From positions 435,501 through 499,500 of the forward strand of contig NZ_CP013251.1 of the NCBI RefSeq assembly GCF_001583435.1: a stretch of DNA of 64,000 nucleotides, given 5' to 3'. Below the pieces are notes generated by a model, which made no database searches, was not told the origin of the DNA, and saw only the letters and a list, made by a program, of their open reading frames with translations. Below, in pieces: positions 52,411 to 61,361 of the stretch; the first letter of the stretch is position 1; each line of letters begins with the position of its first letter. The stretch comes from Endozoicomonas montiporae CL-33. Lineage in GTDB: Bacteria > Pseudomonadota > Gammaproteobacteria > Pseudomonadales > Endozoicomonadaceae. The position numbers were made by a program, and so were the translations under genes.

Positions 52411-54273
52411 ATGTCGTTAAAATGGAAGTCCCTTATTACCTTTATTGCTCTGTCAGTCTCAGCATTACTGGCAAGTTCTCTATGGAGTGACTCTACGGAG
52501 CGAACCCCCAACAGTCTTGATTACTCGCAGTATTTTCTGGCAGATATTCGTGATGCGGAATATTGTGATCTTAAAGTGTCTGAAGATGGAAAAAGCATTT
52601 CGTTTGGCAAGAACGTGACCAATCCGGCAATGACTTGTCCTGATGCATTTTCGTGGAAACTGTTCACTGATGTGGTCAATGCCAGGTTCTGGTCAGACTG
52701 GGCTTCCGAAACCGATAACTGGCCTGAAGACCCTTGGCCCCTATGCACTGGTGGTAATAAGAAAAATTGCTGTAGCCCGGGAACCAGAGTAACTGGTACC
52801 CCGGCTGAAGGTCATTGCCCTGTTTATCCGGGAGATGAACATAAAGCCGATCTGAAGCTTCTGGACAAGGCAAAGGATGATCAAGCTATCCAAACGTTGT
52901 TTAAGAAGAACTCTAAACTGATCCGCAAAAGTTTCCCCTCCATTCTGGAATCAGGTGCCAGCGCGGCCCTTCAGGGGCATGGTAAAAAAATGCGTCTGAG
53001 TGCATCAGCCAGTGACTCGATTGCCAACTGTACGCCGGAGCAAATTAAGAATTTTAAGTTTCCTGAAAACCCGGAAAGCATAGGGCGATTGATCCGGCAA
53101 ACCAATGCAGAACTGACTGTACGCAACCGTCCATTCCATGAATACCTTTATCATAACGACCTTTACAATGCAGATGGTGTGATGAACGTTTTCAGGAAAA
53201 ACAAGAAAAATCAGTCTGAGAATGCACCCTATCACCTGCGTAACGTTTCTGCTGGAAAATATGGTTCAGAAGAGAAAGTAACGCCCCCCGGTGAACAGCA
53301 GTTGAGCAGGATCGATTTGCCACCCGATGCCATTATGATCAAAAGCAACTGGTTGCATCATGATCTGGCAAAAAAAATAGGTATACCAACGACCGAAGGG
53401 TTTATTACCAGTCAGCAGATGGAAACCCAGCTGTGTCTGGCAAAGGATAAAACGCCTGAAAGCTGTTCAGATAAAGCAAAAGATTATCCGGCAAACTTTT
53501 GTAACCTGACCGGTGAGCATTATCTGATGGCGTTCCATATCTCTTCCAAAGATGTTCCCCAGTGGGTCTGGACCACCTTCGAACATGTATCCAATCCGAG
53601 CCGTTGTGACTTTATTGGCTGTAATGATTCATTTGGTTATGCCAGTCAGCCTGCAGCGGGTGCCAGCCCGGATTCTGCGGATAACTTTCTGGTGGTTCTG
53701 GACGGTGGAAAAATCAATCAGCGCAGTGACGAGTTGAATAGCCCCAGTATTGTCAACAACCTTGATAAATACTATGCCCTTGAAACCATACGGCCTGCTC
53801 TGGACAATTTGTTCAAGAAAACAGGTATTGGCATGAAAGATGGCAAAAGCGATAACACCGCAGACCCCGATCCTCATGACAGTGCCTGGCGTAATTACCG
53901 GTTGAAGGGCTCGCAGGTGAACTTTACCGATCACGAGGGGCGTTCAACAAAGCTGGGTAACTCGATTACTGAAGCAGGCTTTATGACGGGCTCCAGCTGT
54001 ATCAGTTGTCACTCAAGAGCCGGGGTGCATATAGCGTTGGAGCTCAATGAAAAAACAGAAGAGTATGAAGAAAAGGCTAACTTCTTTCATCTGAGTGTGT
54101 TCAATAAAGTTATCAGTCAGTTTGGTTACGCACAGAGTGTACACAATGTACCTGATCCAAACTGGTTTCATAACAGTGATGAGGTCGGAACGCTGGATGT
54201 ATTGCAGACTGACTTTATCTGGGGATTCCTGTTTGCCCAGCCATTGAGTTCAGGCGACAGCGATGCCAAATAG
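52411..54273 (+). CDS. Exported protein with a single CxxCH heme-binding motif
   Basis: 620 residues with an N-terminal signal or anchor helix (about 7-25), so periplasmic or membrane-tethered. One CxxCH motif (C530-I-S-C533-H534) lies near the C-terminus in S-S-C-I-S-C-H-S-R-A-G. Seven or more further Cys in the N-terminal half may form disulfides. Upstream, H-I-S-S-K-D-V-P-Q-W-V-W-T-T-F-E-H-V is a segment I associate with large bacterial cytochrome-c-like proteins. A ribosome site (aagga) precedes the ATG. No electron-transfer partner is adjacent. Redox role likely, substrate unknown. Confidence 0.78.
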   Translation: MSLKWKSLITFIALSVSALLASSLWSDSTERTPNSLDYSQYFLADIRDAEYCDLKVSEDGKSISFGKNVTNPAMTCPDAFSWKLFTDVVNARFWSDWASETDNWPEDPWPLCTGGNKKNCCSPGTRVTGTPAEGHCPVYPGDEHKADLKLLDKAKDDQAIQTLFKKNSKLIRKSFPSILESGASAALQGHGKKMRLSASASDSIANCTPEQIKNFKFPENPESIGRLIRQTNAELTVRNRPFHEYLYHNDLYNADGVMNVFRKNKKNQSENAPYHLRNVSAGKYGSEEKVTPPGEQQLSRIDLPPDAIMIKSNWLHHDLAKKIGIPTTEGFITSQQMETQLCLAKDKTPESCSDKAKDYPANFCNLTGEHYLMAFHISSKDVPQWVWTTFEHVSNPSRCDFIGCNDSFGYASQPAAGASPDSADNFLVVLDGGKINQRSDELNSPSIVNNLDKYYALETIRPALDNLFKKTGIGMKDGKSDNTADPDPHDSAWRNYRLKGSQVNFTDHEGRSTKLGNSITEAGFMTGSSCISCHSRAGVHIALELNEKTEEYEEKANFFHLSVFNKVISQFGYAQSVHNVPDPNWFHNSDEVGTLDVLQTDFIWGFLFAQPLSSGDSDAK

Positions 54274-54306
54274 CCTTAATTAAAGGGATTACTCGTAACC
54301 CTGTAG

Positions 54307-54341
54307 CCAGCAACATTATGACTAAAGATCAGTGTTGCTGG
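54307..54341. terminator. Hairpin between convergent genes
   Basis: ccagcaacat / gtgttgctgg, 9 of 10 pairs plus a wobble, 15-nt loop. There is no clear T-run, so it is only terminator-like. Confidence 0.4.
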
Positions 54342-54357
54342 CTTATCCCTTATAAAA

Positions 54358-54972
54358 TCAGATGTCTACTGTCACAACATCCAGCGTATCCATCGTTCCG
54401 GCAGTTTCCGCCAATAATTGACCTTTGTCGTCAAGTACCCTGACAGAGCCTTTTGGATGAGAGGTCAGAATCAGTCGGGCACCATTTTCTGCCATAGCAT
54501 TAATATGAACACCCTCTCTGCTTTCCGAATCGGACAGAATGCCGGTGATTAGCCCGTCAGGCAGTTTAAAAACGCCGTGGTCATTGCAGGGGCCTGAGTG
54601 TTCGCCAAATAGGCAGGATTTGCGATGACGTTCAAGCCGACCATCACGCATGGCCATGACAAACGTGTTGAAATAGAGGCCGTTGTCAGCCTCAACCATG
54701 CCAGCACCAATATTCAGGTCGAATAGCTCTGCCTGATGTTGAAGATAAAGACAGGACAATCCATCAGGAAAGGACTCAGCCAGCCGGTCAGCCTGTACCT
54801 GTGATAAATCGGATTCGCCCAGAAAACCGGGAATGCACAGTTCCGGAAATATAAGGATATCGACGTTTTGTTTTGAAGCCTGCCCGGCAAAGGAACGGAT
54901 TGTAGTGAGGTTGAAAAATTTATCGTTAGCGTGTCGTTTGAATTGAACAGAAGCAATGGTTAAAGCAGTCAT
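54358..54972 (-). CDS. Short nitrilase-superfamily protein 2, catalytic Cys apparently lost
   Basis: 204 residues from ATG 54972 (ggaaga upstream). It is a clear paralog of 47464-48081: the same S-V-Q-F-x-x-x-A-N-D-K-F start, F-P-E-L-C with the Glu, and G-R-L-E-R-H-R-K-S-C with the Lys. Where protein 1 has G-I-L-T-C-E-E-K, this one has G-I-L-S-D-S-E-S, so the nucleophilic Cys aligns with Asp. That predicts loss of amidase/nitrilase activity or a changed role. It ends near the convergent CxxCH gene. Confidence 0.78.
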   Translation of the reverse strand: MTALTIASVQFKRHANDKFFNLTTIRSFAGQASKQNVDILIFPELCIPGFLGESDLSQVQADRLAESFPDGLSCLYLQHQAELFDLNIGAGMVEADNGLYFNTFVMAMRDGRLERHRKSCLFGEHSGPCNDHGVFKLPDGLITGILSDSESREGVHINAMAENGARLILTSHPKGSVRVLDDKGQLLAETAGTMDTLDVVTVDI

Positions 54973-55069
54973 CGTTTCTTCCAACAGTTTGTTGTAGGTA
55001 AGAAACGTATAGCACAGGAAGAGTAATTACATCGCCAATCTGGACGAAGTAATTACTCCCGGCAGTTAA

Positions 55070-55822
55070 TCAGGCTGTTCGCTCAAACAGCAGATCCCAG
55101 ACGCCATGACCCAGACGCTGGCCACGCTTTTCAAATTTGGTCAGAGGACGGAACTCGGGACGTGGAGAGTAGGATTGCTCTCCCGCCTGGTTGGTGAATC
55201 CTTCCGCAGCACTCATTACTTCCATCATTTGTTCTGCGTAGTTTTCCCAGTCTGTTGCCAGATGGATGATACCACCCACCTTCAGTTTCGGACGAAGCAG
55301 TTCGATAAACTTTGACTGCACCAGACGGCGTTTATTGTGACGTTTTTTGTGCCATGGGTCAGGGAAGTAAATCTGTACCCGTGAAAGGCTGCCGTCAGGA
55401 ATACACTGTTTCAGAACTTCCACGGCATCGTCGTTGTAAGTGCGGACATTGGTCAGTCCGGCAGTGCTGGCTTCGTTCAGCAGACTGCCAACACCGGGAC
55501 GATGCACTTCTACACCGATAAAGTTTTTGTCGGCTTCTGCTCCGGCCATTGCTGCCAGAGACAAGCCCATGCCATAGCCAATTTCAAAGACTACGGGCGC
55601 TTCGCGTCCAAAGGTGGCAGCCATATCCAGAGAACCGTCTTTCAGCTCCAGCCCCCATTTGTCCCAGCATTCATCCATACCGCGCTGTTGACCAGCAGTC
55701 ATACGGCCCTGACGCAGCACAAAGCTTTTAATTTCCCGGCGCTTGCCAGGTTCAACGGTTTGTCCGGTCTCTGTCACAGAGTCCTGATTATCACTGGAGT
55801 TGATGGAGTCACTCATGAGCAT
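55070..55822 (-). CDS. trmB: tRNA (guanine-N7)-methyltransferase
   Basis: About 250 residues; methylates G46 in the tRNA variable loop with SAM. ATG 55822 or ATG 55816 may be the start. Motifs: R-x-G-R-M-T-x-G-Q-Q near residue 39, [11 protein letters not shown] loop, [25 protein letters not shown] and T-K-F-E-K-R-G close to the end. It is 46 nt downstream of the DUF423 gene on the same strand. Confidence 0.95.
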   Translation of the reverse strand: MLMSDSINSSDNQDSVTETGQTVEPGKRREIKSFVLRQGRMTAGQQRGMDECWDKWGLELKDGSLDMAATFGREAPVVFEIGYGMGLSLAAMAGAEADKNFIGVEVHRPGVGSLLNEASTAGLTNVRTYNDDAVEVLKQCIPDGSLSRVQIYFPDPWHKKRHNKRRLVQSKFIELLRPKLKVGGIIHLATDWENYAEQMMEVMSAAEGFTNQAGEQSYSPRPEFRPLTKFEKRGQRLGHGVWDLLFERTA

Positions 55823-55868
55823 TCATAGTTCTAAATGGGAAAACCGGCGTAAGATACCGGTCAAAGGG

Positions 55869-56258
55869 TCATTTGAAAATAGCAAATAGTGCCAATGCCA
55901 GCCAGCCCAGCAGGAAAGCGACTCCTCCCAGAGGCGTGATCATGCCCAGCCAGCTGATACCGGTCAGAGCCAGAGCGTAGAGACTGCCGGAAAACAGAAC
56001 AATCCCTGCCAGAAAACTGTTGGCGCTCCAGCGCAGCCATTTTGAGGAATCCGCCCGTTTGGAGTCCGAAAGCTGTAAAACCAGAACTGCAATCAGAATC
56101 ACTGCAAGACTGTGATACATCTGATATTCAGTGCCTGTGACCCAGACATTAAACAATCGTTCTGGTAGCCGTTCTTTCAAACCATGAGCGCCAAAGGCAC
56201 CCAAGCTGACGGCGATGAAACCGCTGATTGCACCGAATAGAAGATAGAGCTTTGCCAT
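55869..56258 (-). CDS. DUF423 membrane protein (YgdD-like)
   Basis: 129 residues with four membrane helices. Family pattern G-A-F-G-A-H-G-L-K near residue 21, Y-Q-M-Y-H-S-L-A and L-F-S-G-S-L-Y, and T-P-L-G-G-V-A-F-L-L-G-W near the end. Inner membrane, function unknown. Probably cotranscribed with trmB. Confidence 0.92.
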   Translation of the reverse strand: MAKLYLLFGAISGFIAVSLGAFGAHGLKERLPERLFNVWVTGTEYQMYHSLAVILIAVLVLQLSDSKRADSSKWLRWSANSFLAGIVLFSGSLYALALTGISWLGMITPLGGVAFLLGWLALALFAIFK

Positions 56259-56337
56259 AGTGTTACTGATTTAGTGTCAATGCATTTTGTTATTGTCATC
56301 TGCCCACTTCGTATCAGGATGTGGGCGGATTTAGAGA

Positions 56338-57594
56338 TCAGATGTTGAACGATTGCAGTGATTTGCCCGACGATGGCAGATCAATCACCGTATCTGCTGC
56401 CAGTAGCAGCCCTTCCTGAAAATAGCGGTTACTGGTTTCATGCTCGCCCAGATGAGCCAGCAGTCTGCCCAGCTCGTTGTAGGTATCCGCACGTTTGCGG
56501 AATCTCAGGCTGGCTTCGAAATACTCCCGGGCTTTACCCCACAGCTCGTTACGAAGTGCCAGCCGACCGGCACTTAGCAGCAGGTCAGGGTCGTTGGGTC
56601 GTTCTTTCAGCAATGACTCGGTAAACAACAACTGTCGTTTCAAATCATTACTGCGAATTTTGCCGTACAGAAGAATCAATTCTTCGCTGTAGCATTTAGG
56701 CAGGTTTTCCCGCAAAACCGGTGCGGCTTTCTCTTCCAGTCCCAACTGTACCAGGCTGCTGGTATAGCGATACAAAATCACAGGGTCTCTGCGTTGAGAT
56801 GCACTCAGATCATTCCAGATTCGTTGCAGAGGTTTGGCCCGCTCATCGTCTGATGTGATACCACGGCTGTTATTGGCTGCCTGTTCAAACAGAGCCTCGA
56901 AGGACTGCAGCTCCAGCCTGCGATATTCCTCGTCATCAACCACCTTTAACCGTTTCAGTTTTGGCAACAGTTCTGCCAGTGACTGCCAGTCATTTAAACG
57001 GCAGTAGACTTGTTTAAGCAGCTTCAGCACAAAAGCGTGGCGAGGCTCTTTTTTGTGCAATCGTTTAATGGTGGCCAGAGCCTGTTCCAGCTGTCCGGCT
57101 GACAGTTGAATCTGGGTCTGGGTAATACCAATCGCCAGATCTGCACCAGGTGCCTTGTGATCTGCCCGGCGCAGGTAGTCGGAACAAGCGTCGTGGTTAC
57201 CTGCTTCATGAGCAGCACGGGCAGCTGCCAGATAGGTCAAAAGCGGGGTTTCACCGGCTTCGGCCGCCTGTACCAGCAGTTTTTCCGCCTTTTTCCAGTG
57301 ACCGTGAGTGAACTCGGCAAAGCCACGGATGCTCAGCTTGCGAGCATGGCGTTGTCTGGCGTCAGCGGTAAACGGATAGATAAAGCTGGTGGCTCCAAAC
57401 AGAACCCGTAGAAGCCCGGATACCACCCAGAAGGCACCAGCCAGCAGTGCAATGATCAGGCAGAGTCCCCAGAGGGTGCTCTCAAACGTCATATTTTCAT
57501 AAGCAATCAGTACATAGCCTGTGTCGTTCACCATAATATTGGCAAGTAACAGGCAGCCAAACAGCAGGAGCAGGAACAGGGCAAATGTTTTCAT
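56338..57594 (-). CDS. hemY: HemY: inner-membrane TPR protein of the hem cluster
   Basis: 418 residues. Two N-terminal membrane helices (about 3-22 and 40-65), then helical TPR-like repeats facing the cytoplasm or periplasm (L-L-T-Y-L-A-A-A-R-A-A-H, L-L-S-A-G-R-L-A-L-R-N-E). This is the proteobacterial HemY named for its position, not the protoporphyrinogen oxidase of the same name. It overlaps hemX by 4 nt (ATGA). Confidence 0.92.
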   Translation of the reverse strand: MKTFALFLLLLFGCLLLANIMVNDTGYVLIAYENMTFESTLWGLCLIIALLAGAFWVVSGLLRVLFGATSFIYPFTADARQRHARKLSIRGFAEFTHGHWKKAEKLLVQAAEAGETPLLTYLAAARAAHEAGNHDACSDYLRRADHKAPGADLAIGITQTQIQLSAGQLEQALATIKRLHKKEPRHAFVLKLLKQVYCRLNDWQSLAELLPKLKRLKVVDDEEYRRLELQSFEALFEQAANNSRGITSDDERAKPLQRIWNDLSASQRRDPVILYRYTSSLVQLGLEEKAAPVLRENLPKCYSEELILLYGKIRSNDLKRQLLFTESLLKERPNDPDLLLSAGRLALRNELWGKAREYFEASLRFRKRADTYNELGRLLAHLGEHETSNRYFQEGLLLAADTVIDLPSSGKSLQSFNI

Positions 57595-58829
57595 GAGGTC
57601 TGTACCCCGCTCTCTGACTGTTCAGCTTCTCCGTCAGAAGGCGCTTTGGGAGGTTCCGGATTGTCTGCTGGCTCTGAGGATTGGTGTTGCTTGATAGCGT
57701 CCAGAGCGCGGTTGATATTGGGCAGAGTCGGGCTGACGGCGACGGATGACAATGACTGCAATTCTTCCAGCATACCCACTGATGCATCGCCGGACATTTC
57801 AAAATAACGCTCTACCCAGCTGCGGGCCTGTTGCAGAGACTCGTTGTAAATCTCCTGCTCTCTTGCCAGAAGAGCCAGTTTGGCCTGCTCAATAAGCAGT
57901 CGCAGATTCTGGCGCATCAGCAGGTTTTCCTCACTGGTCAGCAGCGGTGTAACAGGGGAAGTGCGATCCGTTGTGAATCTGAACAGGCCGGTAAAACTGT
58001 CCCAGGTGTTTTGCAGCATGCCCAGAAGCAGTGCTTGCCAGTCAGAGTGATCAGCTTCAGCGGTTGTTGCTTCTGGTGGGCCTGACGATTCCTCTTTCTT
58101 GAAGCTCTCGGGCTGAAGCAGTGGCAACTCATCCACTCTGCGACTAAGAGCAGACAAACGCAGATAAACACCTTCCTGGTCCAGATGAGGCACCATCTTT
58201 AAGACGGCAAGGTCTTCAGCCAGCGCTTCACGAATGGGGTACAGGCTGTAATCATCCAACTCCAGAAGAATATTGTCAGCGTCCTGCAGCAGGGCTTTGG
58301 CGCTGATGACATCGTTGGTCATCAACAGTTTCTGGTTGGCAAGACGCAGCAGGTATTCCACCTCGGCCAGCTGCCAGCCGTCGCGATTACTGCCTGCCAG
58401 CTCCCGGACGTGGCGAGACAATACATCCATACGGTTCAGCAAGCGGTCATTGCGCTGCTGTACAGCCTGTAACTGCTGGTCAACAGGAGCCAGTGACTGA
58501 ACGGTTTCTGTCAGGCGTGCCTGCTGTCGGGCAATCTGTGACTGCAGTTGCTCCTGACCACTTTGCAAGACAGGCTGATTGTCTTCCAGTGCTTTTCCCC
58601 GCCAACCGATGTAAGCCGCAGAGCCTAAAGCTGCCAGAGCAACCAGCAGTGCCAGCAGGGCAACCAGCAACGGCAACCGGGAAGGTTGGGCTGTAGCGGG
58701 TTTGGCAGCTTTACTGCTTTTTTTGTTGTCTTTCGGGGTGTTCGGATTCGTATCCGTCACTTCAGTATTTTTGGCCTGTTCAGAGTCTTTGGACTGTTTG
58801 CTCACATTATTGCTCACAAGATTGCTCAC
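57591..58829 (-). CDS. hemX: HemX: membrane-anchored protein of the hem cluster
   Basis: 412 residues from GTG 58829, which overlaps the hemD stop (GTGA). A Lys/Asp/Asn-rich cytoplasmic N-terminus, one membrane helix (about 53-75), a coiled coil (L-Q-S-Q-I-A-R-Q-Q-A-R-L) and the family body (L-R-L-A-N-Q-K-L and D-A-D-N-I-L). Three in-frame GTGAGCAA units at the start make the exact initiation codon uncertain. Once annotated as a methyltransferase in enterics, but no such domain is visible. Confidence 0.92.
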   Translation of the reverse strand: MSNLVSNNVSKQSKDSEQAKNTEVTDTNPNTPKDNKKSSKAAKPATAQPSRLPLLVALLALLVALAALGSAAYIGWRGKALEDNQPVLQSGQEQLQSQIARQQARLTETVQSLAPVDQQLQAVQQRNDRLLNRMDVLSRHVRELAGSNRDGWQLAEVEYLLRLANQKLLMTNDVISAKALLQDADNILLELDDYSLYPIREALAEDLAVLKMVPHLDQEGVYLRLSALSRRVDELPLLQPESFKKEESSGPPEATTAEADHSDWQALLLGMLQNTWDSFTGLFRFTTDRTSPVTPLLTSEENLLMRQNLRLLIEQAKLALLAREQEIYNESLQQARSWVERYFEMSGDASVGMLEELQSLSSVAVSPTLPNINRALDAIKQHQSSEPADNPEPPKAPSDGEAEQSESGVQTS

Positions 58830-59599
58830 AAGGAGGTTTCATCGTTGATCTTCTCAAGAACCGAAAGCATGGCGGCATGGTCGGCACCTGTTGCGGTATA
58901 AACCTGCCTGAACCCCAGCTTTTTTGCCTGCCGGGCGACCCGTTGACCGGGAATCACCAGCCGGTAGTGTTCCAGCAGGGACATAGGCAGATGCTGACAC
59001 AGATTTCGGATGGTTTCGCCACTGCCCGCAAGAATGACATTAATACCATGATCCGACAGCTGTTGTCGCACCTGATTGGGCTGATAGTCCGGACAGAGGC
59101 GCTGATAGACTTCCAGAGTATCCACCTGCGCGCCTTTTTGTTGCAATGCTTTTTCCAGAAAATCCCGGCCACCTGACCCTTTGATCAGCAAAATACTCTG
59201 GCCTTCTGGAGAGCTGAATTCATCCAATGCCAGCAAGCTTTCACTGTCGTTGCCCTGATCAGAACAGGAAGCAGACACATCAAACCGGGCGAGAGTTTGG
59301 CGGGTTGTATTGCCAATGGCAAACCATTGCTGACCAACGGGAAGTTGTGGCCAGTAGTTTTCAATCAGCTCCAGACCATACTGCGCAGCATGTTTGCTGA
59401 TGGCAATGATTTTCTGGTAACGATCCAGCTGCAACACACGCTCTCGCATAGCCTGCGTTTCTGCCAGCGGCCTGATTTCCAGCATTGGCAGTACAAGAGT
59501 TTCTCCGCCCTGCTGCTGAATGTGCTCAGCCAGCCTGTTTCCCTGTGGATTCGGACGGGTCACCAGTGCTCGAATACGGTTGAGAGAATTATCCGGCAT
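58826..59599 (-). CDS. hemD: Uroporphyrinogen-III synthase
   Basis: 257 residues; closes and inverts ring D of hydroxymethylbilane to make uroporphyrinogen III. The sequence is diverse in this family but shows V-T-R-P-x-P-Q-G, a Lys-rich core strand, L-L-I-K-G-S-G-G-R-D-F-L and G-S-G-E-T-I-R-N-L. It starts 5 nt after the hemC stop. Confidence 0.94.
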   Translation of the reverse strand: MPDNSLNRIRALVTRPNPQGNRLAEHIQQQGGETLVLPMLEIRPLAETQAMRERVLQLDRYQKIIAISKHAAQYGLELIENYWPQLPVGQQWFAIGNTTRQTLARFDVSASCSDQGNDSESLLALDEFSSPEGQSILLIKGSGGRDFLEKALQQKGAQVDTLEVYQRLCPDYQPNQVRQQLSDHGINVILAGSGETIRNLCQHLPMSLLEHYRLVIPGQRVARQAKKLGFRQVYTATGADHAAMLSVLEKINDETSL

Positions 59600-59604
59600 A
59601 GAAA

Positions 59605-60528
59605 TCAGTCGTGCATTAATTCGTTGAGAATCTTCCCGGCACCCAGCTGTAACAGCTTTTCTGCCACCTGAATACCGGCTGCCTCACCGTCGCTGCGGTG
59701 GCAACGGGTTTCTGCTTCCAGAAGCATGCAGCCATCCGGTTGTCCGACCAGCCCGCGGATAAACAGTTCATCACCGTCCAGCTCGCAATAGCAGGCAATA
59801 GGCACCTGACAGCCTCCGTTCAGACGGCGGTTCATGGCTCGCTCAGCCATTACCCGATCAGCGGTATCCTGATCATGCAAAGGTGCCAGCAGTTGTCTGA
59901 TCGCTTCATCATCCGAACGGATTTCGATACCAACGGCGCCCTGACCAGCCGCTGGCAGACACTGTTCGGTGGTCAGGCAGTTTCGAATCCGGCCTGCCAT
60001 ATCGAGACGAATCAAACCTGCGGCGGCAAGGATGATGGCGTCGTATTCGCCGTTATCGAGTTTGGCAAGGCGCGTGTTGACGTTGCCACGCAGAAACCGA
60101 ATGGTCAGATCCGGACGGAGTTTCAACAGCTGGCATTGTCTTCGCAGACTGGAGGTTCCCACCACCGCACCTTCCGGCAATTCATCCAGATGATGAAAGT
60201 CATTGGATACAAAGGCATCCAGAGGGTTTTCCCGTGGACAGATGGTAGACAGGCCAAGACCATCCGGAAATGACATGGGCACATCCTTCATGGAATGCAC
60301 GGCAATATCGGCCCGACCTTCCAGCAGAGCGTTTTCCAGTTCTTTGACAAACAGTCCTTTGCCACCAATTTTCGCCAGAGGCGCATCAAGAATGCGATCG
60401 CCTTTGCTGGTCATTTTTATCAGTTCGACATTGAGCCCCGGATGGAAATGTTCCAGACGTTCCTTCACGTACTCTGCCTGCCAGAGAGCCAGAGCACTTT
60501 TTCGAGTGGCAATTCTTACGGTCTTCAT
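59605..60528 (-). CDS. hemC: Hydroxymethylbilane synthase (porphobilinogen deaminase)
   Basis: 307 residues; condenses four porphobilinogen units. Present are [10 protein letters not shown] at the start, the [13 protein letters not shown] segment, H-S-M-K-D-V-P, the R-G-N-V-N-T-R segment and C240 in N-G-G-C-Q-V-P-I-A, which binds the dipyrromethane cofactor. First gene of hemCDXY, 95 nt after algR. Confidence 0.97.
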   Translation of the reverse strand: MKTVRIATRKSALALWQAEYVKERLEHFHPGLNVELIKMTSKGDRILDAPLAKIGGKGLFVKELENALLEGRADIAVHSMKDVPMSFPDGLGLSTICPRENPLDAFVSNDFHHLDELPEGAVVGTSSLRRQCQLLKLRPDLTIRFLRGNVNTRLAKLDNGEYDAIILAAAGLIRLDMAGRIRNCLTTEQCLPAAGQGAVGIEIRSDDEAIRQLLAPLHDQDTADRVMAERAMNRRLNGGCQVPIACYCELDGDELFIRGLVGQPDGCMLLEAETRCHRSDGEAAGIQVAEKLLQLGAGKILNELMHD

Positions 60529-60623
60529 GAATGGTTTTACTGCCTGTCACCCCGGTGTCGCACCGGGCTTGTTATTGGAGTGGCTCTGATAATACGACAG
60601 GAGGGCGGAAGACAGAAATAACT

Positions 60624-61361
60624 CTACATAGTTTGCATAATCTTCTTCATCAAAGGCACATGACGACGGCTGACCGATAGCGGCTTTTCCACATGCGCCA
60701 GTTGAATGCTGTAGTGCCCGTTGTCATCGCGCAGCATACGTTCAATCAGGCTTTTGCGAACCAGGGCATTGCGGTGGATGCGGACGAACGTCGCTTCGAA
60801 TTCTGTAGCCAGATCTTTCAGCGGGTCATCGATCAGGGTTTCGCCATTTTCATGGTAAACCGTCACGTATTTACTGTCGGCCATGAAATAATAAATGCTG
60901 TCCAGCGGCACCAGCTCAATACCTTTCAGGGTTTTGGCGGAAATCTGGGTGCGAGTGCCGTTGCTTGCCAGAGAACTTTGCAGTTGATTCATCTGCGCCC
61001 TGTTCACCTTGCTGGCACGGTTCAGTGACTGTTGCAGGTCTTCGACTTTAACAGGCTTTAACAGGTAGCCTATGGCCTGTACGTTGAAGGCCTCAATAGC
61101 GTGGTTATCATAAGCGGTACAGAAAATGATGGCGGGTGGCTTTTCCATCTCTGCCAACAGATTAGCGGCTTCAAGCCCACCCATCAGGGGCATGCGAATA
61201 TCCATCAGTACTATATCCGGCTGATGCGCTCTGGCGAGTTCAACCGCTTCGTAGCCATTACTCGCGTCTTGCTCAATGGCTTCGAACCCTTCCAGTCGAT
61301 TCAGCAGGTGCCGAACCCGGTCACGGGCGAGAGGCTCATCGTCGGTAATCAGTATCTTCAT
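60624..61361 (-). CDS. algR: AlgR: LytTR-type response regulator
   Basis: 245 residues. N-terminal receiver with D-D near 7-8 and phospho-acceptor D54 in V-L-M-D-I-R-M-P; C-terminal LytTR DNA-binding domain (Y-Y-F-M-A-D-S-K-Y-V-T-V-Y, then F-V-R-I-H-R-N-A-L-V). In Pseudomonas AlgR controls alginate, twitching and virulence genes, which connects it to the pil-chp genes in this window. It overlaps algZ by ATGA. Confidence 0.95.
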   Translation of the reverse strand: MKILITDDEPLARDRVRHLLNRLEGFEAIEQDASNGYEAVELARAHQPDIVLMDIRMPLMGGLEAANLLAEMEKPPAIIFCTAYDNHAIEAFNVQAIGYLLKPVKVEDLQQSLNRASKVNRAQMNQLQSSLASNGTRTQISAKTLKGIELVPLDSIYYFMADSKYVTVYHENGETLIDDPLKDLATEFEATFVRIHRNALVRKSLIERMLRDDNGHYSIQLAHVEKPLSVSRRHVPLMKKIMQTM

